This document shows positions 30,284 to 38,634 of a DNA stretch of 64,000 nucleotides, piece by piece. Position 1 is the first letter of the stretch; every line of letters starts with the position of its first letter. The notes beneath the pieces were generated by a model. It was not told the origin of the DNA and did no database searches. It saw only the letters and a list, made by a program, of their open reading frames with translations. Location of the stretch: positions 783,154 to 847,153 of the forward strand of contig NC_013851.1 of the NCBI RefSeq assembly GCF_000025485.1. The letters run 5' to 3'. Both the position numbers and the translations under genes were made by a program. Source of the DNA: Allochromatium vinosum DSM 180 (lineage in GTDB: Bacteria; Pseudomonadota; Gammaproteobacteria; Chromatiales; Chromatiaceae).

Positions 30284-31147
30284 TCAATACAACGCCGTCA
30301 TCATCTTGGCCCGATAGCGCGCGACCAGATCGTTGCCGCCGCCGAGCAAGTCGAACACGGCCAGCATCCCCTTGCGACCGGCATCCTCGCCATAGGCGCG
30401 ATCGCGTTTCATGAGTTCGAGCAGATGTTCGAGCGCGCGCTCGTAATCACCGCGCAGGACGCGATGAGCCGCGATCTGGTAGCGTGCCTCGCTGTCGCGC
30501 GGATCGGCGTCGAGACGCGCGTTCAGTTCGGTCTCGCCCGGCGCGCCCTCGATGGCGGCGGCGAAGTTCAATTGACCGCGCAACGCGGCGACCTCGGGAT
30601 CGCTGACGAATTCGAGCGGCAGACCGTCGATCGCCTCCAGTGCTTTGGCGATCTCGCCTGAGCTGGCCAGGAGCCTGACTTCGATCAGCGGCAGACGCTT
30701 GTTGTCCGGATCCTCGGCGCGCGCCCGGTCGATCAGCGCCCGCGCGCCTGCCGGATCACCGCCCGCCATGGCGGCTTCGGCCTGCTGGAGCAGTCCATCG
30801 GAAGCACGCGGCAGATGACGGTCGAGGAATTCACGTACCTGCGGTTCGGGCAGCGCACCCATGAATTGGTCCACGACCTGGCCGTTGCGGAAGAGCTGCA
30901 CCGTCGGCAGGCTGCGGATACCGAACTGGGCGGCGAGCGCCTGCTCGGCCTCGGTGTCGACCTTGGCCAGGAGGAAGCGTCCGCCGTACTGTTCGGCCAG
31001 TTTGGCCAGCATCGGCATCAGCATCCGGCAGGGTGCGCACCAGTCGGCCCAGAAGTCGACCAGCACGGGGCGCTCATAGGAACCCTCGATGACGACGGCG
31101 TGAAAATTGGCGGCGGTGACGGTGACGACGTGCGGTGAATGGCTCAT
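30284..31147 (-). CDS. cnoX: Thioredoxin with TPR-like C-terminus (CnoX/YbbN family)
   Basis: The 287-residue protein has a thioredoxin domain (1-110) with 'LVDFWADWCAPCRMLMPML' and a C-terminal tetratricopeptide-like half ('AGARALIDRARAEDPDN' to the end), as in the chaperone-redox protein CnoX. Both Cys of WCAPC are kept, unlike E. coli YbbN (SxxC), so dithiol activity is possible. It would protect proteins from oxidation, for example by hypochlorous acid or peroxide. It is divergent from trxC across a 232-base gap. ATG 31147 is chosen; the longer frame is not supported. Confidence 0.9.
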   Translation of the reverse strand: MSHSPHVVTVTAANFHAVVIEGSYERPVLVDFWADWCAPCRMLMPMLAKLAEQYGGRFLLAKVDTEAEQALAAQFGIRSLPTVQLFRNGQVVDQFMGALPEPQVREFLDRHLPRASDGLLQQAEAAMAGGDPAGARALIDRARAEDPDNKRLPLIEVRLLASSGEIAKALEAIDGLPLEFVSDPEVAALRGQLNFAAAIEGAPGETELNARLDADPRDSEARYQIAAHRVLRGDYERALEHLLELMKRDRAYGEDAGRKGMLAVFDLLGGGNDLVARYRAKMMTALY

Positions 31148-31379
31148 AAGGATTCTTGGAATTTGGGATTCGGTAGCGGATCTTGAGAGCGCGCGCTCCG
31201 GCTCGCCCTGGTTCAGGGTGACTGGCATGAAACGCGCATACGAGTACTCAACATAGCCATCGACCCGGTTCGATTCAAGTGCGCGGCTTGCCGGTGAGGC
31301 GCGCACTCTGGGATGATTTCAGCCTTCTGGCGAATCCATCTGTCGGGGCGATGTCCGGCATCGCCCGGAGTGTCGAAGC

Positions 31380-31820
31380 ATGTCCCAATCCCTGCATGTC
31401 GTTTGTCCACAATGTGATGCAATCAATCGGCTGCCCGCCGAGCGTCTCGGGTCCGACCCCAAGTGCGGCAAGTGCCGTGCACCGCTGTTTGCCAGTCATC
31501 CGCTGGCGCTCGACGCCGCGCGCTTCGAGCGGCATCTCACGCGCAGCGATCTGCCGCTCCTGGTCGATTTCTGGGCGCCCTGGTGCGGACCCTGCCGGAT
31601 GATGGCGCCGGCCTTCGAGTCGGCGGCAGGGCGTTTGGAGCCGGCCGTGCGGCTGATCAAGGTCAATACCGAGGAGGAACAGGTCTTGGCCGGGCGGTTG
31701 GGCATCCGGAGCATCCCGACCCTGATTCTGTTCCGCAACGGGGCCGAGGTCGCCCGTCAGGCCGGCGCCATGGATGCCGCCGGTATCGAGACTTGGGCGC
31801 GGCGCCAGATCGGTCGCTAG
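31380..31820 (+). CDS. trxC: Thioredoxin 2 (TrxC) with zinc ribbon
   Basis: The 146-residue protein has an N-terminal zinc ribbon with two CxxC pairs ('VCPQCD' and 'KCGKCRA') and then a thioredoxin domain with the canonical active site 'FWAPWCGPCRMM'. This architecture is that of TrxC, which is linked with oxidative stress in enterobacteria. The gene is alone on the plus strand between cnoX and the FixJ-like regulator. Confidence 0.95.
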   Translation: MSQSLHVVCPQCDAINRLPAERLGSDPKCGKCRAPLFASHPLALDAARFERHLTRSDLPLLVDFWAPWCGPCRMMAPAFESAAGRLEPAVRLIKVNTEEEQVLAGRLGIRSIPTLILFRNGAEVARQAGAMDAAGIETWARRQIGR

Positions 31821-31845
31821 TGGCGCCGGTCGATCACGGCGGAAC

Positions 31846-32490
31846 TCATGCTCCGCGCTGACCCAGGCGGCTCTCGATGGTCACCCGGGCCAGCGTGAGA
31901 TCGGCGAGGTTGTGGGCGTCCATCTTCTTCATGATGCGCGCGCGATGGAACTCGGCTGTGCGCACACTGATGCCGAGTGCGTCGGCGACCTCCTTGTTGG
32001 ACTGTCCGGCCGTGATGGAGCGAAAGACCTGCTGTTGGCGCGGCGTGAGCTCGTTGAAGCGTTTGAGCAGATCGTCCGCTTCCTCGTCGTCGACCGCGAG
32101 GCCAGGCGTCACGGCGTTGGCGCGCAGGGTGTCCTGCACCAGATCGATGAGCGCCTGATGATTGACCGGCTTGGTGATGAAGTCGATCGCGCCGAGCTTC
32201 ATGGCGCGCACTGCCATGGGGATGTCGCCATAGCCCGTGATGAGGATGGTCGGTATCCGGATACCATCCTCGCGCAGACGCTCCAGCAGAGCGATGCCGC
32301 TGATGCCGGGCATGCGCACGTCGGCGAGCAGACAGGCCGGGCGCGGCGCGTGCAGCAGGCCCGATTGCAGCAAATCCTCCGCGCGGGCGAACGCCTTGGA
32401 TTCGATCTCGACCGATTCGAGCAGCAGACTCAGCGCGTCGCGCAGGGCGGGGTCGTCATCGACGATATAGGCGATCGGGGTGGTGTTCAT
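31846..32490 (-). CDS. FixJ/NarL-type response regulator
   Basis: The 214-residue protein has a receiver domain (about 5-120; acidic pair 'IVDDDP', acceptor Asp in 'CLLADVRMPGISG', 'ITKPV') and a LuxR-type helix-turn-helix ('LTPRQQQVFRSITAGQSNKEVA', shown in part, to 'VRTAEFHRARIMKKM'). This is the FixJ/FixJ-like layout. It is the last gene of the kai/histidine-kinase run, 81 bases after the hybrid kinase, whose terminal DHp-like module resembles FixL, so the two are probably partners. ATG 32490 is chosen; the frame opens at 32520. Confidence 0.92.
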   Translation of the reverse strand: MNTTPIAYIVDDDPALRDALSLLLESVEIESKAFARAEDLLQSGLLHAPRPACLLADVRMPGISGIALLERLREDGIRIPTILITGYGDIPMAVRAMKLGAIDFITKPVNHQALIDLVQDTLRANAVTPGLAVDDEEADDLLKRFNELTPRQQQVFRSITAGQSNKEVADALGISVRTAEFHRARIMKKMDAHNLADLTLARVTIESRLGQRGA

Positions 32491-32571
32491 CAGTTCAACT
32501 TCGAGTCCTGGGGCACACATCGAACAGAGCCGGCGCTGAGCGAGGATCGCGCATCCTCCAGGTCATTGTCG

Positions 32572-34668
32572 TCATGATGGGCGATTCTTTGCAACCTTCG
32601 TGTCATCTTGGCACGTCTGGCGCTTGGTCTCGTGCAGGAAACCCCTGAGCCGATCCAGACCGGCCCCGGCGATCCGGATCTGCTGTTCGATGCCGCACAA
32701 TGCATTGTACAGGGGGCCGGACTCATGGCCGGACTTCGCCAACAGATTGCGCGCCGCGACCGCGTAGCAGCCGACAGTGTTCAGGGGTTGCGCCAGATCA
32801 TGCACGAGTGAGGCGGCCGCCGGCGTAAGTGTGGCCCCGTTGACGGCGTCTCCTGAATCCAGGGTATCTCCAGGGTCGCGCGCCCTGAGCTGAGCCGCTG
32901 GATCGCCTGCCCGGTCCAGCAGCCGATCGAGCACATCGAGCGCCACCGGCTTGACCAGATGATCGTCGAACCCGGCCTGGAGCGAGCGATGCCGATCCGA
33001 AGCCTGCCCCAGCCCGCTCATGGCAATGAGTCGGGTGTGCGCGAGTTCCGGTTGCCGGCGGATGCGCCGCGCGACCTCGTGGCCGTCCATGCCCGGCATC
33101 CCGATGTCCAGGATCACCAGATCCGCACCGTCCTCGGCGAGCTGCGCGAGCGCCGAGGGACCATCGAAGGCTGTGCGTGTCGTCGCTCCCTTGCGCCTGA
33201 GCAGCGCGGCGAGACTGTTGGCGGCGTCCCGGTTGTCGTCGACGATCAGCACGCGCCGACGTCCGGACGGATCGATCGCCGGCTCCACCCGATGCACTGG
33301 GGGTCGGACCTCGCATGCTGGCGGCGCGGCCGTCGCCGGCAGGAACACGCGAATCTCGCTGCCCTGTCCCGGCCCCGCGCTCCGGGCCTCGACCCAGCCG
33401 CCGTGCAGCTCGGTCAGCCGCTTGACCAGCGAGAGACCGATGCCGAGTCCGCCCGCCCCCGGCGACTGTCCCGGATCGCCCTGACGAAAGAGCTCGAACA
33501 GATGCGGCAGCAGGTCGGCGGGGATGCCGATCCCGGTGTCGATCACCCGGACCAGTACGCCGCCGTCGCGCGGCTCGGCCTCCAGGCGGATCTCGCCCTG
33601 GGGTTCGCTGTACTTGATGGCATTGTCGAGCAGATTGCCGAAGACCTGAGTCAGGCGTACCGGATCGGCTTCGAGCCACAGCGGCTCGGGAGGCAGCCGG
33701 ATCGCCAGATGCAGATCGGCGGCCGCGATCTGGGGCCGGATCGTCTCCAGCGCGCCCCGGATGACGCCGGACAGTTCCACCGGCTGCGTGCGCAGGTCGA
33801 TCTTGCCGCAGGTGATGCGCGAGACCTCCAGCAGATCGTCGAGCAGCCGCACCAGATGCGCGAACTGCCGCTCGATGATCGCCAGGGCCTCCAGGGCCTC
33901 GCTTCCATCCTCGCCGCCGAAGAGCCGCAGGGCGCCCAGCGCATGACCGATCGAGGCGAGCGGATTGCGCAGTTCATGTGACAGGGTGGCGAGAAAGGCA
34001 TCCTTGCGCCTGTCCATCTCCAGGAGTTCCTGGGCCGAGCGGGCCGCGCGTTCCTGGGCCGCGAGCGCCTGTTCGGCCATGGCCAGGGCTTCGGCGCGCG
34101 AGGCGCTCAGGGCCTGTTGCTGCTCTTCGAGTTGCGCGATCAGGGCGCGCTCGGCCTCCAGACGGGTCAGATCAGTGCCGACCAGACAGATCATGGATCC
34201 CTCTGGCCGCACGAGCCGGCTGGCCCAGAGATGCAGCGGCACGGCCCCTCCATCCGGGGTACAGAAAACGATCCGGTCGTCGGCCCGCCCCCGGCCGGAG
34301 GCGCCGAGCAGCGCCTCGAAGCGCTGGTGATCCTGGGGCGCCACGAATTCACCGAGCCGATATCCCAGCAGCGCGGCGCGCGGTCGACGCAGCAGGGTGG
34401 CGGCGCGCTCGTTGCAATAGAGCAGCAGACCGTCCGGTGAGATGGCCAGACCGGCCTCGTTCATGGTCTCGACCATCTGACGATGGAGGTTCTCGGTCTC
34501 GGTCAGCGAGAAGACTCGGTCGCCCTGACTGCCGCTGACGATGATGGCGTCGACCTCGCCCTCGCGGATCGCCCGCAGAGTGTCCTCGGCCTCCTCCAGG
34601 CGAGCGCTCAGTTCGGCGTTCTCGGCACGCAGTCGGTCAATGGATGACGGATGACGGCGGTGTGACAT
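32572..34668 (-). CDS. Hybrid histidine kinase with receiver and extra C-terminal DHp-like module
   Basis: The 698-residue protein shows an N-terminal coiled coil, a PAS domain ('VETMNEAGLAISPDGLLLYC', about 65-175), a second coiled coil, HisKA ('LSHELRNPLASIGHALGALR'), HATPase ('GNLLDNAIKYSEPQGEI', 'DTGIGIPAD', 'GGLGIGLSLVKRL') and a receiver ('VLIVDDNRD', 'LVILDIGMPGMDG', 'LVKPV', about 470-590). The last 80 residues contain 'LVHDLAQPLNTVGCYAVAAR', a FixL-like H-box with the His, and no ATP-binding domain after it. It could act as a phosphotransfer module from the receiver to the FixJ-like regulator. The gene begins 8 bases after the second kaiB. Confidence 0.9.
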   Translation of the reverse strand: MSHRRHPSSIDRLRAENAELSARLEEAEDTLRAIREGEVDAIIVSGSQGDRVFSLTETENLHRQMVETMNEAGLAISPDGLLLYCNERAATLLRRPRAALLGYRLGEFVAPQDHQRFEALLGASGRGRADDRIVFCTPDGGAVPLHLWASRLVRPEGSMICLVGTDLTRLEAERALIAQLEEQQQALSASRAEALAMAEQALAAQERAARSAQELLEMDRRKDAFLATLSHELRNPLASIGHALGALRLFGGEDGSEALEALAIIERQFAHLVRLLDDLLEVSRITCGKIDLRTQPVELSGVIRGALETIRPQIAAADLHLAIRLPPEPLWLEADPVRLTQVFGNLLDNAIKYSEPQGEIRLEAEPRDGGVLVRVIDTGIGIPADLLPHLFELFRQGDPGQSPGAGGLGIGLSLVKRLTELHGGWVEARSAGPGQGSEIRVFLPATAAPPACEVRPPVHRVEPAIDPSGRRRVLIVDDNRDAANSLAALLRRKGATTRTAFDGPSALAQLAEDGADLVILDIGMPGMDGHEVARRIRRQPELAHTRLIAMSGLGQASDRHRSLQAGFDDHLVKPVALDVLDRLLDRAGDPAAQLRARDPGDTLDSGDAVNGATLTPAAASLVHDLAQPLNTVGCYAVAARNLLAKSGHESGPLYNALCGIEQQIRIAGAGLDRLRGFLHETKRQTCQDDTKVAKNRPS

Positions 34669-34676
34669 GAAGGCGC

Positions 34677-35060
34677 TCAGGTCGGCGGCCGGCCTCCGGC
34701 GTCCTTGAGCCTGAGATCCAGGCCGACCAGGACGCGCTCCTGATCGGCCATGTCGCCGATGAGACGTCGCAGCGGCAGCGGCAGTTGCTTGATCAGGGTC
34801 GGGGCGGCGACGATCTGCTGATCCCTGGCCAGGCTGGGATGCTCGTAGATGTCGATGATCTCCAGCTCATAGCGCCCCTGGAGATGGCGCTCGCAGATGT
34901 CCTTGACCGAGCGCAGGGCCGTGGTGGAGCGCGGCGTCAGTCCGGCGACATAGAGCTTGAGTACATAGCGGGCGCGCGTGCCGGATTCGCGGTTCTCGGT
35001 CGTCTCCCAGGGCGTATCCGGTGACGGGTGATCCTCGGGCGGAAATTCAGGGGTGCTCAT
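34677..35060 (-). CDS. kaiB: KaiB-family protein, second copy (with N-terminal extension)
   Basis: The 127-residue protein has a 30-residue acidic, proline-rich N-terminal extension and a KaiB/thioredoxin-like domain ('YVLKLYVAGLTPRSTTALRS', 'YELEIIDIYEHPSLARDQQI', 'VAAPTLIKQLPLPLRRLIGD'). KaiB switches fold to bind the CI ring of KaiC. The 26-base gap from the first kaiB and the same direction indicate one operon. The paralogues differ, with the extension only here, so different KaiC states or partners may be bound. ATG 35060 is chosen as the longer frame runs across the previous gene. Confidence 0.92.
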   Translation of the reverse strand: MSTPEFPPEDHPSPDTPWETTENRESGTRARYVLKLYVAGLTPRSTTALRSVKDICERHLQGRYELEIIDIYEHPSLARDQQIVAAPTLIKQLPLPLRRLIGDMADQERVLVGLDLRLKDAGGRPPT

Positions 35061-35086
35061 GGTCGATCGACTCGCGGCTCGCGGGT

Positions 35087-35413
35087 TCAGGTACGGCGTC
35101 TGGGGCGCAGATCCAGACCGACAAGGACGCGGTCCGAATCGGAGAGATCGCCGATGATCTTGCGCACGGGTTCCGGCAGCTTGCGCACCAGGGTGGGCAC
35201 GGCCACGATCTGATCGCCGCGCGCCAGCTTGGGGTTCTCCATGAGATCGATGATCTCGATCTGATAGCGTCCGGCCAGATGGGTCTCGCACAGTTCCTTG
35301 AGGTTCTCGAAGGCCCGCAGCGAGCGCGGACTCTGGCCGGCGACATAGAGCCGCAGACACCAGGATTCAGCGCCCGGATCGGCGATCGATCCGTCCCTGT
35401 TCGAGTCGATCAT
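35087..35413 (-). CDS. kaiB: KaiB-family protein, first copy
   Basis: The 108-residue protein has the size of cyanobacterial KaiB and the same motifs: '[20 protein letters not shown]', '[20 protein letters not shown]' and '[20 protein letters not shown]', ending in a basic tail. It starts 11 bases after the end of kaiC. Its sequence shares the KaiB pattern with the next gene but lacks that protein's N-terminal extension. Partner binding to KaiC is inferred from family and gene order. Confidence 0.93.
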   Translation of the reverse strand: MIDSNRDGSIADPGAESWCLRLYVAGQSPRSLRAFENLKELCETHLAGRYQIEIIDLMENPKLARGDQIVAVPTLVRKLPEPVRKIIGDLSDSDRVLVGLDLRPRRRT

Positions 35414-35424
35414 GGATGGCTCCC

Positions 35425-36888
35425 TCATGCCGGACCGGGCTCCCGGTCGCCGTCCGCCGGCGGGTCGGTCAATTCGATCCCGGCCTCGCTCAGTTGCAGG
35501 ATCCGCACCTCGGTCGAATGGGCCATGCCGCGGCTCTTGAGCACCGAGAGCAGGCGTCGGCGACGGCCGGCGACTTCCACCTGACGCACCGACAGCCAGG
35601 TGTCGATGAGCGTCCCGATACCCTCGTCGGTCCGTTCCAGGTCGGTCCCCGAGGACAGGCTGGTGAAGATCGCCGTGATCTCGGACTTCTTCAGGAAATC
35701 GATCATCCGTGTCAGCATCAGCTTGACCTCGGACGGATCGCCGATCGTGGTGAAGTTGGTGATGGGATCCAGGATCAGGGCCTGTGGTCGCCAGGTCTCC
35801 ACCAGCTTGTGGAGACTCATCAGATGGCTCTCCAGTCCGTGCAGCGTCGGGCGCACCGCGTGACAATGGAGTCGGCCGCCGGCGAAGTGCGGCTCCAGGT
35901 CGAAGCCGATCGACCCCATGTTGCGCAGGATCTGGTCGCTCGACTCTTCCGAAGCCCAGTACAGACAACGCTCGCCGCGCCGGCAGAGACTGTCGGCGAA
36001 GGCGACCGCCAGACTGCTCTTGCCCGCGCCGGCGGTCCCCGAGATCAGGATGCTGCTGCCCTTGAAATAGCCGCGACCGCCGAGCATGGCGTCCAGCGTC
36101 GGGACGCCGGTGGAGATACGCTCGCGCGAGACCCGGTGTTCGAGCGTGACCGAGCTGATCGGTAGCACGCTGAGGCCGTGTTCGTCGATGAGCGCCGGAT
36201 ATTCGTTGGTGCCGTGGCGCGAACCACGATACTTGACGACCCGCAGACGGCGTGTGGCGACCTGACCGTGCACGCGATGATCGAGAAAGAGCACACAGTC
36301 GCTGACGTATTCTTCAAGCCCGTGCCGGGTGAGCGTCTTCTCGCCCTGTTCGCCGGTGATGACGGCGGTGACGCCCTGTTCCTTGAGCCAGCGGAACAGC
36401 CGGCGCAGTTCGGCGCGCAGGATGCCCTCGCTGGGCAGGGCGGCGAAGAGCGCCTCGATGCCGTCGAGCGCGACGCGGCGGGCGCCGGTCTCCTCGATCA
36501 TGCTGCCGAGCCGCACGAAGAGTCCGTCGAGACCATAGTCGCCGGTCTCCTCGATCTCACTGCGTTCGAGATAGACATAGTCGAGCGCGACCCGGCCCTG
36601 ATCGACCAGGGCGTCGAGCGCAAAGCCCAGCGAGCCGACGTTCTCGATCAGCTCGCCCTCGGTCTCTTCGAAGGCCATGAACACGCCAGGCTCATCGAAT
36701 TCACGCGCCCCGCGCACGATGAACTCCATGGCCAGCAGCGTCTTGCCGCAACCGGCCGCGCCGCAGATCAGAGTCGGCCGACCGCGCGGCAGGCCGCCTT
36801 CGGTGATCTCGTCGAGTCCGCGAACGCCGGTGGGGCATTTCGCGATGCGTGGCAGGTCGACATGGGGGGCTTGGGAAGCGACTGGCAT
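35425..36888 (-). CDS. kaiC: KaiC-family circadian ATPase/kinase (KaiA-independent type)
   Basis: The 487-residue protein has two RecA-like domains. Walker A motifs are GAAGCGKT (43-50) and GTAGAGKS (284-291), and the paired glutamates are E74-E75 and E314-E315. The phosphorylation region in the second domain reads '[14 protein letters not shown]': the site of cyanobacterial Ser431 is Gly425, while the Thr432 position is kept as Thr426. The C-terminal KaiA-binding tail of cyanobacterial KaiC is not present. No kaiA gene is seen. Start ATG 36888 fits homologues; a longer in-frame TTG start at 36954 is unlikely. It leads the kaiC-kaiB-kaiB-kinase-regulator run. Confidence 0.93.
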   Translation of the reverse strand: MPVASQAPHVDLPRIAKCPTGVRGLDEITEGGLPRGRPTLICGAAGCGKTLLAMEFIVRGAREFDEPGVFMAFEETEGELIENVGSLGFALDALVDQGRVALDYVYLERSEIEETGDYGLDGLFVRLGSMIEETGARRVALDGIEALFAALPSEGILRAELRRLFRWLKEQGVTAVITGEQGEKTLTRHGLEEYVSDCVLFLDHRVHGQVATRRLRVVKYRGSRHGTNEYPALIDEHGLSVLPISSVTLEHRVSRERISTGVPTLDAMLGGRGYFKGSSILISGTAGAGKSSLAVAFADSLCRRGERCLYWASEESSDQILRNMGSIGFDLEPHFAGGRLHCHAVRPTLHGLESHLMSLHKLVETWRPQALILDPITNFTTIGDPSEVKLMLTRMIDFLKKSEITAIFTSLSSGTDLERTDEGIGTLIDTWLSVRQVEVAGRRRRLLSVLKSRGMAHSTEVRILQLSEAGIELTDPPADGDREPGPA

Positions 36889-37131
36889 CCGAGGGTTGCA
36901 TCCAAGTCGATGAGTGGAACCAGGGATCGTTCGGAGGGACGCGCTCTTTCTCAAGGCTGAGGTGAGCCGGCGTGCATCCTCGTCGCCATACTAACACTGA
37001 TGCGTAGAGAAACGCGTGGATTCCAGCGGGCGCGGGAGGCGTGATCGGAAGTCGAGGCGGGACGTTCACCGTGAGAGGCGCTCGGAGGCGCCTCTCTCGG
37101 AAGCCAGGTCGGGCCTAGCCAGGGTTGGATC
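36889..37131. other. Intergenic region between the third puc pair and kaiC
   Basis: 243 bases with no supported gene. It contains the hairpin at 37073-37096 near the end of the puc genes. A kaiC promoter could lie here, but I see no convincing -35/-10 pair and no TGT-N12-ACA palindrome. Confidence 0.6.
37073..37096 (-). terminator. Stem-loop after pucA3, possible transcript end or stabiliser
   Basis: GAGAGGCGC (37073-37081) and GCGCCTCTC (37088-37096) form a perfect 9-bp stem with a 6-base loop, 36 bases beyond the pucA3 stop on the minus strand. There is no T-run after it, so it may act as a 3' mRNA stabiliser or partial terminator rather than a strong terminator. Confidence 0.5.
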
Positions 37132-37293
37132 TCAACCCCAGGTGAACCAGCCGAGCTGCAGCACGGTGATGTGCACGGTCAGCACGATGGCCAGCACGGC
37201 GAACAGGATCGGCATCAGCCAGGTGGAAGGATTGACGACCAGCCAAATCTTCCAATCGTCGGCGGGGTTGCTGGGCTTGTTGATGTCGCTCAT
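37132..37293 (-). CDS. pucA: LH2 antenna alpha subunit, third copy
   Basis: The 53-residue membrane peptide has the light-harvesting alpha pattern: a polar N-terminus ('MSDINKPSNPADDWKIWLVV'), 'NPSTWLMPI', a single transmembrane helix and the bacteriochlorophyll-binding His in 'IVLTVHITVLQLGWFTWG'. It is too short for standard gene finders with a 60-residue limit. It follows pucB3 after 28 bases with SD-like GAGACGAAGAC upstream. The C-terminal WFTWG is close to that of the first pair and unlike the second. Confidence 0.9.
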   Translation of the reverse strand: MSDINKPSNPADDWKIWLVVNPSTWLMPILFAVLAIVLTVHITVLQLGWFTWG

Positions 37294-37321
37294 TGTCTTC
37301 GTCTCTCGTGTTGGGCCGGTC

Positions 37322-37447
37322 TTAGAACCAGGGGTTGTTCGCCAGAACCATCAGGTGCGCAAGCGCGGCCAGGCCGACGAATGCGGTGTAAGTCACCTTG
37401 AACTGTGCGTGGAATTCTTTCGCCTGCTGTTCGGTCAAGCCATTCAT
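37322..37447 (-). CDS. pucB: LH2 antenna beta subunit, third copy
   Basis: The 41-residue peptide reads 'MNGLTEQQAKEFHAQFKVTY' then 'TAFVGLAALAHLMVLANNPWF'. The conserved EFH and the His of 'ALAHLMV' are BChl ligands typical for beta subunits, and the NPWF end is of LH2 type rather than LH1 type. It lacks the first seven or so residues found in the other two copies, so its N-terminus is shorter. The start ATG 37447 is the only one in frame before the conserved core. Confidence 0.9.
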   Translation of the reverse strand: MNGLTEQQAKEFHAQFKVTYTAFVGLAALAHLMVLANNPWF

Positions 37448-37511
37448 GTGCCGTTTACTCCCAAGTGGGGCTAGGTTTTCGCGTCATGCGTCGCATGAGG
37501 CGATTCGAAGT

Positions 37512-37533
37512 GTCATGACGCCATCGTCATGAC
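37512..37533 (-). promoter_or_regulatory. 8-bp hairpin between pucA2 and pucB3
   Basis: GTCATGAC (37512-37519) repeats at 37526-37533 around GCCATC. Each copy is itself palindromic, so they also pair with each other. In puc and puf transcripts such intercistronic hairpins change segment stability and subunit ratio; that role here is inferred. Confidence 0.5.
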
Positions 37534-37544
37534 CCATGGATTCA

Positions 37545-37754
37545 TCATTCGGCCGGAGCGGCTGCCGCAGGCGCGGCTTCAGCCGGAGCGGCGCTGAAAC
37601 CCTGGCCGGGCAGCGAGAAGGCATAGAAATGCACCAGGACCGCCACCAGGGCCACGGCGATCAGGATCGGCATCAACCAAGTAGCCGGATTGACGACCAT
37701 CCAGAAGCGATGATCCTGCTCGAGTGGCTTGTAGCCCATGAATTCGATGTTCAT
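37545..37754 (-). CDS. pucA: LH2 antenna alpha subunit, second copy with long Ala/Pro C-terminal tail
   Basis: The 69-residue peptide has 'GYKPLEQDHRFWMVVNPATW', then the transmembrane helix with the BChl-ligand His in 'AVLVHFYAFSLPGQGFS' and a C-terminal tail of Ala, Pro and Glu ('AAPAEAAPAAAAPAE'). The aromatic pair found about 13-14 residues after the His in B800-850 alpha subunits (Tyr/Trp) is not here, and the GWFTWG end of the other copies is also absent. That suggests altered absorption, for example a B800-820-like form. The start is ATG 37754. Confidence 0.9.
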   Translation of the reverse strand: MNIEFMGYKPLEQDHRFWMVVNPATWLMPILIAVALVAVLVHFYAFSLPGQGFSAAPAEAAPAAAAPAE

Positions 37755-37771
37755 TTGATCAGCCTCTCGTA

Positions 37772-37918
37772 TTACCACCAGGGGTTGGCGGCGATGACCA
37801 TCATGTGCGCAAGCGCGGCCAGGCCGACGAATGCGGTGTAGGTCACTTTGAACTGCTCGTGGAATTCCTTCGCTTGCTGCTCGGTCAGTCCGGACAGACT
37901 CTTCTGCTGCTCAGCCAT
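37772..37918 (-). CDS. pucB: LH2 antenna beta subunit, second copy
   Basis: The 48-residue peptide reads 'MAEQQKSLSGLTEQQAKEFH', 'EQFKVTYTAFVGLAALAH' and 'MMVIAANPWW'. The His residues of EFH and 'ALAHMM' are the expected BChl ligands. A strong Shine-Dalgarno (GGAGG) lies before ATG 37918, in a leader segment almost identical to that of pucB1. It is the first gene after the second PpsR-type operator pair, so it starts a pucB2A2B3A3 unit. Confidence 0.92.
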   Translation of the reverse strand: MAEQQKSLSGLTEQQAKEFHEQFKVTYTAFVGLAALAHMMVIAANPWW

Positions 37919-38041
37919 GATTGGCCTCCAGTTGCGTGGATGATGGTCCCAGACGTCCCGCCGCCAGGGAGATCGCGTCTCTCTCGGTGAGTCCGGCTGG
38001 TCTCCTCGGGCTAGTCGACTCAGGGCCGTCTAGCGTTTTTG

Positions 38042-38109
38042 TTAGCATCAACCAGTGATACTACGTGTCAGTATGACTTGACACTCTAGAATGTCAAGTG
38101 AATTTTACA
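38042..38109 (-). promoter_or_regulatory. puc promoter 2 with two TGT-N12-ACA palindromes (PpsR/CrtJ-type)
   Basis: Two 18-base palindromes, TGT-N12-ACA, lie at 38066-38083 and 38092-38109, exactly 8 bases apart. On the minus strand, -35 CTGACA (38071-38066) lies in the promoter-proximal palindrome and -10 TGCTAA (38047-38042) follows after 18 bases, about 124 bases before pucB2. PpsR/CrtJ binds TGT-N12-ACA and represses puc, bch and crt genes under oxygen; protein binding here is inferred. Confidence 0.8.
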
Positions 38110-38634
38110 GTCGCCGTACGCATTCGACCCTGAACGCTGGAATCCGGCCCGATGGGACGGCGCGCCTGCGCCCTGACGGGCCTCTTTCCAGTCCATGCCC
38201 AAGCGTTTGACGACCTGTCGAATCGTCTCCTCACTGACCTCGCGGTCGGTCAGCCCCTGCTCGAAGGCGACCCGCGCGAGCACGGCCAGGGTCCAGCGGC
38301 CCCGGGCCTTGCCGAATTCACTCGGACAGCGCCGCAGCATCGAACGGATCTGCTCGGCCGAAAAACCGCCGATCAGGGCGCGCGTGTTCTTCGGACGGTG
38401 CGATTTCGCGATCAGACACCCCAGTCCATCGGTCGCGAAGGCGTTGAGCGCGTTGAGTACCGTCTGTTGAGCACAGCCGAGCGAAGTCGCGATGTGCGTG
38501 GCGGTCCGGCCCTCGGCGCTGGCGAGTAGGATCTGACAACGGCGCTGGGTGAAGGCATCCAGTGAATGCAACCCGCCGCGCAGGATCTGAAGTTCCTTGA
38601 GGCTCAGGGGGCGGACGAATAGAGGCGCTTTCAT
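38086..38634 (-). pseudogene. Truncated IS630-family transposase (N-terminal HTH part)
   Basis: The 182-residue frame begins 'MKAPLFVRPLSLKELQILRG' and contains a helix-turn-helix ('GRTATHIATSLGCAQQTVLN') and 'SEETIRQVVKRLGMDWKEAR', as in the N-terminal region of IS630/Tc1-like transposases. The DDE catalytic part is missing: after about residue 150 the sequence leaves the family and runs into the puc operator region. It sits between pucA1 and pucB2. The end of the open frame overlaps the distal palindrome at 38092-38109. Confidence 0.8.

Noticed and set aside
31846-36888. A hidden kaiA gene
   Set aside because: All frames in the run are accounted for by kaiC, two kaiB, a kinase and a regulator, and no KaiA-like sequence was seen.
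37512-37533. Repeated GTCATGAC as a PpsR operator
   Set aside because: It does not fit TGT-N12-ACA; better explained as a hairpin.
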